DNA of 64,000 bases from Phytohabitans suffuscus (GTDB lineage: Bacteria; Actinomycetota; Actinomycetes; Mycobacteriales; Micromonosporaceae), in the NCBI RefSeq assembly GCF_011764565.1, contig NZ_AP022871.1:9114320-9178319 (forward strand), in the 5' to 3' direction. The translations under genes were made by a program, and so were the position numbers. Below are positions 61,451-64,000 of the stretch, piece after piece. Under the pieces are notes generated by a model. It saw only the letters and a program-made list of their open reading frames with translations. It was not told where the DNA came from and made no database searches. Each line of letters starts with the position of its first letter. Positions within the stretch are counted from its first letter, which is position 1.

Positions 61451-62713
61451 TCAGGTCTTCGCGCGGATGTCGTAGTGCAGCACCAGGAACGGCAGGCCGA
61501 ACACCCAGAACGCGTGCTCCGCGCGGAGCGCGCCGTCCCGCACGTACACGTCGAGCCGCTCGGCGAAGCCGTGCACGGCCAGGGTGGTCAGCTCCCCGGA
61601 CGCGGGGTCGATGTGGGTGAGGTAGTGGCCGGGGTGGTCGAGGTCGCCGCGGCTGGTCAGCACCAGGCCGCCGTCGGGGCGCGGCCGCGGCACGAGCGTG
61701 GCGGTGAAGCTGGCCCGCGGCAACGGGAAGCCGACGCTCACGTAGCCGCGCCCGCCGTGCCGGTAGGTGGTGTAGATGCCGACGTAGATGGGCTCGTCGG
61801 TGTCGGCGAAGGAGCGGATCCAGCCGCGGATGCCGACCACGCCGTCGCCGCCGGGGCTGATCGTGTCGATGCGGCTGCGGATGCCGCGCTGGGTCTCGCG
61901 CTGGTTCATCGGCACGTTGGCCTGGCCGAGCGGGCGGGCCAGCAGGCTGCGGTAGAGCAGGTAGCCGGGCCGCACCCACAGCCGCCAGCGGGGCACGATG
62001 TCGAGCGAGAAGCGGGTCGTGTGCTCGTAGAACTCCCGCACCCGGGGATCCACTTCGGACGGGTCGAAGCCGGGCCCGGCCAGGTCGTCGAAGCGGGCCA
62101 CGATGCCGACGTCCGGCGCGTCCGCCCGGAAGTCGCCGCCGACGGCGGCGGCGAGGTCGCGCACGTACCCGGTGCCGACGTACCGGGTGCGCGCGGCGAG
62201 CGGGACGACGAACGGCAGGTCCGCGGCGGCCACCCGCTCGGCCAGCAGGCTCACCTGCGGGTCGCGGAAGACCAGGGCGGAAGCCGTCCGGTACACGAGC
62301 ACCGTCGCGCCCGCCACGACGGCTGCCGGGGCCGCCCACCACAGCGACAGCGCGAGCCCCACGAGCAGGCCGACGACCGGTCCGAGCAGAACCTTCTGCG
62401 GGCGCACCCCGAGCAGCCCGACCAGCAGGCCGGTGCCGACGCCGACCAGCAGCGGCCCCGCGCCGAGCCGGCCGGCCACCCAGCCGAGCGGCGCGGCCAG
62501 CGCCACGCTCGTCGCGATCCGCGCCCACAGCGCCGGGATCTGGCCGGGCCGCTGCCGCGCGCGGGCCACCGCCTCGACGGCGGCGAGCCCGGCCCCGCCG
62601 GCGACCGCGCCGGCCAGCGCGGCGGCGGTGCCCCAGTGCCCGGCCAGCGCCGCGCCGCCGAGCGCCCCGGACGCCACGGCGAACCCGACCGCGCCCGGGT
62701 TCTTCTGTGCCAC
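61451..62713 (-). CDS. Membrane protein with large C-terminal soluble domain, unknown function
   Basis: A 420-residue protein. GTG 62713 starts AQKNPGAVGFAVASGAL. The first 150 residues contain five to six hydrophobic helices (GTAAALAGAVAGGAGLAAVEAV, ATSVALAAPLGWVAG, LLVGVGTGLLVGLLG, KVLLGPVVGLLVGLALSLWWAAPAAVVAGATVLVY). From about 175 on there is a hydrophilic alpha/beta domain (FEYEHTTRFSLDIV-like, GDGVVGIRGWIRSFADTDEPIYVGIYTTYRHGGRGYVSVGFPL). No family is recognised. The GyrI-like gene follows in the same operon. Confidence 0.75.
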   Translation of the reverse strand: MAQKNPGAVGFAVASGALGGAALAGHWGTAAALAGAVAGGAGLAAVEAVARARQRPGQIPALWARIATSVALAAPLGWVAGRLGAGPLLVGVGTGLLVGLLGVRPQKVLLGPVVGLLVGLALSLWWAAPAAVVAGATVLVYRTASALVFRDPQVSLLAERVAAADLPFVVPLAARTRYVGTGYVRDLAAAVGGDFRADAPDVGIVARFDDLAGPGFDPSEVDPRVREFYEHTTRFSLDIVPRWRLWVRPGYLLYRSLLARPLGQANVPMNQRETQRGIRSRIDTISPGGDGVVGIRGWIRSFADTDEPIYVGIYTTYRHGGRGYVSVGFPLPRASFTATLVPRPRPDGGLVLTSRGDLDHPGHYLTHIDPASGELTTLAVHGFAERLDVYVRDGALRAEHAFWVFGLPFLVLHYDIRAKT

Positions 62714-62754
62714 GGCCGGAAATCTACCGGGCGGAGTGCCGAAAGAATACGGCT

Positions 62755-62781
62755 GGCGCCCCGCCACCCGGACGGGGCGCC
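62755..62781 (-). terminator. Terminator hairpin after the GH81 gene
   Basis: GGCGCCCCG (62755-62763) and CGGGGCGCC (62773-62781) form a perfect 9-bp stem around a 9-nt loop, 16 bases beyond the GH81 stop (reverse direction) and upstream of the membrane-protein start. Confidence 0.7.
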
Positions 62782-62796
62782 AACCTGTCGCGCCGC

Positions 62797-64000
62797 TCAG
62801 CTGTACGGCAGCCTGACCAGTGACTGGTTGCCGACGCCGAGGGTGGTGGGCGCGTTGCCGATCGCGCTCCACACCTCGACCCGGACCGTGCCGTTGCTCA
62901 GGTTGCCGAGCGCGCCGGTGGCCGAGGCCAGCCCGGCCGCCTGGGTGTAGTGCTCGTAGCCGGTGACCGGGTCGGTGGCGAAGTAGCGGTACGTCTCGAC
63001 CCGCTCGAAGCCGCCGTTGCCGGTCAGGTCGTACGAGACCCGCACCTGCGTGCCGTTGCCGACCGAGCCGCCCGCGTCCAGGAAGAGGTCGAACGCGGTC
63101 GCCCCGCCGTTGTACGCCATGGTGAGCCCGGTCGCGGTGAAGGTGACCGGGTTGAACGGCGTGCCGTCGTGGTTGGTCCCGCCGGCCGACGGCACCGTGA
63201 CCGTGCCGGCGGTGCCCGCCCCCGCGAGCCCTCCGCCGCCGAGCAGGTAGCGGGTCGGCGAACCCGAAGGCGGCGGCGTGGTCGGCGGTGCGGTCGTCGG
63301 CGGGGCGGTGGTCGGCGGCGCCGTGGTGGGCGGTGCGGTGGTGGGCGGCGCGGTCGTCGGCGGGTTGCTCGGGTTGGTGCCGCCGCCCGCGCTGCCGCCG
63401 CTCCACGAGAAGGCGCCGGTGGTCACCGTCCGCCCGGCCGGCACGCTGAGCGTGGTACCGGTGGAGAACGTCACGGTGATCGGTGCGCCGCTGATGTTCG
63501 ACGCCACGTACGTGCGGGCGCCGTTCTTCACGAACGTGGCCGACAGCGGGTGGTTGGCCGACACCGAGGTGTCCACCGTGCCCAGTGCCGCGAGGTTGCG
63601 GATCCAGTGGAACGTGTGCGCCTTGCTCTCCCCCTCCTCGGAGGTGAAGCCGCTGTTGGCCCGGAAGTTCGCCAGCGCCGCGTCACCGTCGCCGAGGGCC
63701 TGGAACTCCCACAGGATGTCCTGCCACACGGTCGGCGGCCCGCCGTTGTTGCGCACCAGCTCGGCGTAGTTGGTGCGCACGTAGGACGGGTCGTAGCCGA
63801 GGTAGAGGTGGCCGCCGGTGATGGGAAGCATGTTGATGCCCTGGATCATCTCCGGCTCGGCGCTGAACCAGGTGGCGTACGCGCCGCCGTCGCCCCACAC
63901 CATGCCGACCGTGGAGTGGCCGAACGCGGCCGGGAAGTTCTGGTCGGCCGAGTCGAACCAGTACTCCTGGATCGCCGCCGCCTGCGTGGTGTAGAGGAAG
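62797..64000 (-). CDS. Secreted GH81 endo-1,3-beta-glucanase with C-terminal beta-glucan-binding module (5' part beyond the window)
   Basis: The C-terminal 401 residues of an exported hydrolase. The catalytic region is clear: YTTQAAAIQEYWFDSADQNF, GDGGAYATWFSAEPEMIQGINMLPITGGHLYLG (catalytic Glu pair of GH81) and VWQDILWEFQALGDGDAALANF. After an Ig-like domain a (PPTTA)n linker at 63276-63363, encoded by an 18-nt repeat, leads to a C-terminal domain (RYLLGGGGLAGAGTAGTVTV...) that looks like a CBM56-type beta-1,3-glucan-binding module. GH81 enzymes cut laminarin and fungal or yeast wall glucan. The gene runs off the right edge. Confidence 0.85.
   Translation of the reverse strand, partial: FLYTTQAAAIQEYWFDSADQNFPAAFGHSTVGMVWGDGGAYATWFSAEPEMIQGINMLPITGGHLYLGYDPSYVRTNYAELVRNNGGPPTVWQDILWEFQALGDGDAALANFRANSGFTSEEGESKAHTFHWIRNLAALGTVDTSVSANHPLSATFVKNGARTYVASNISGAPITVTFSTGTTLSVPAGRTVTTGAFSWSGGSAGGGTNPSNPPTTAPPTTAPPTTAPPTTAPPTTAPPTTPPPSGSPTRYLLGGGGLAGAGTAGTVTVPSAGGTNHDGTPFNPVTFTATGLTMAYNGGATAFDLFLDAGGSVGNGTQVRVSYDLTGNGGFERVETYRYFATDPVTGYEHYTQAAGLASATGALGNLSNGTVRVEVWSAIGNAPTTLGVGNQSLVRLPYS
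63276..63363. repeat. 18-nt tandem repeat encoding the PPTTA linker of the GH81 enzyme
   Basis: Units near GTGGTCGGCGGGGCGGTC repeat about five times. On the coding strand they give PPTTA pentapeptides plus flanking residues, a typical flexible linker between catalytic and binding modules. Confidence 0.75.

Overview
The window is about 73% G+C and reads throughout as DNA from a filamentous actinomycete. Genes use GTG and TTG starts freely, third codon positions are almost always G or C, and the content is typical: geosmin synthase, TetR/PadR/IclR/MerR/DeoR regulators, secreted carbohydrate-active enzymes with Tat-type leaders, and a NACHT NTPase. My impression is Micromonosporaceae (Actinoplanes/Micromonospora relatives), but no rRNA or other phylogenetic marker is present to prove it.

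Layout. 1-2705: a TetR gene cut by the left edge, divergent from an MMPL exporter. 2829-8150: a GH95 alpha-L-fucosidase-like gene and a two-domain geosmin synthase facing each other. Both are frameshifted near their 3' ends and are separated by about 0.8 kb of low-complexity tandem repeats. 8241-20798: small metabolic and regulatory genes (PRC-barrel, VOC, aldo/keto reductase, a polytopic membrane protein, a PadR/membrane-protein pair, histidine phosphatase, cupin, GNAT, methyltransferase, ketopantoate-reductase-like, a cysteine-free ribosomal protein L36). 21259-23661: a secreted GH71/99-like enzyme with two F5/8 type C modules. 23730-33384: a Nudix-type regulator and then a cluster holding a CDP-alcohol phosphatidyltransferase, an MDR dehydrogenase-like protein, a 6-pyruvoyl-tetrahydropterin-synthase-like protein, a GT4 glycosyltransferase, a methyltransferase, a lysylphosphatidylglycerol-synthase-like membrane protein, a class IV aminotransferase, a sulfotransferase-like protein and a RibD-type reductase. 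Together they look like a pathway for a glycosylated pterin or flavin-precursor compound, possibly membrane-linked. 33385-38330: a gene-poor, repeat-rich stretch with an intact IS1634-type insertion sequence, an IclR frame that reads through into a hemerythrin domain, and a flavodoxin-fold pseudogene. 38342-43242: a TioE-like double-HTH MerR regulator with a huge repetitive insert, divergent from a UvrA-like ABC protein and an SMP-30/gluconolactonase-like gene. 43287-55594: a furanose-type sugar locus (YtfQ/YtfR/YtfT/YjfF-like ABC importer, GH127 beta-L-arabinofuranosidase-like, GH2 with an AbfB-like module, DeoR regulator, an orphan second ATPase). 55610-59220: remnants and inverted copies of a 60-bp dispersed repeat bracketing a NACHT NTPase. 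59259-64000: a SanA-like protein, an AroE-like protein, a GyrI-like domain protein, a membrane protein, and the 3' part of a secreted GH81 glucanase.

Three themes recur. First, at least ten tandem-repeat arrays, each mostly with its own unit (15-39 nt, several at 18), lie between genes or run across stop codons. Several share a GTCCACAGC-like core. Second, conserved reading frames are broken by single-base shifts at four places, plus two older pseudogenes. These may be real decay or assembly errors. Third, a short dispersed repeat (R, about 60 bp, four copies) and a hairpin (B, two copies) mark the accessory regions around the IS and the NACHT gene. No CRISPR array, rRNA, tRNA or recognised riboswitch was seen.
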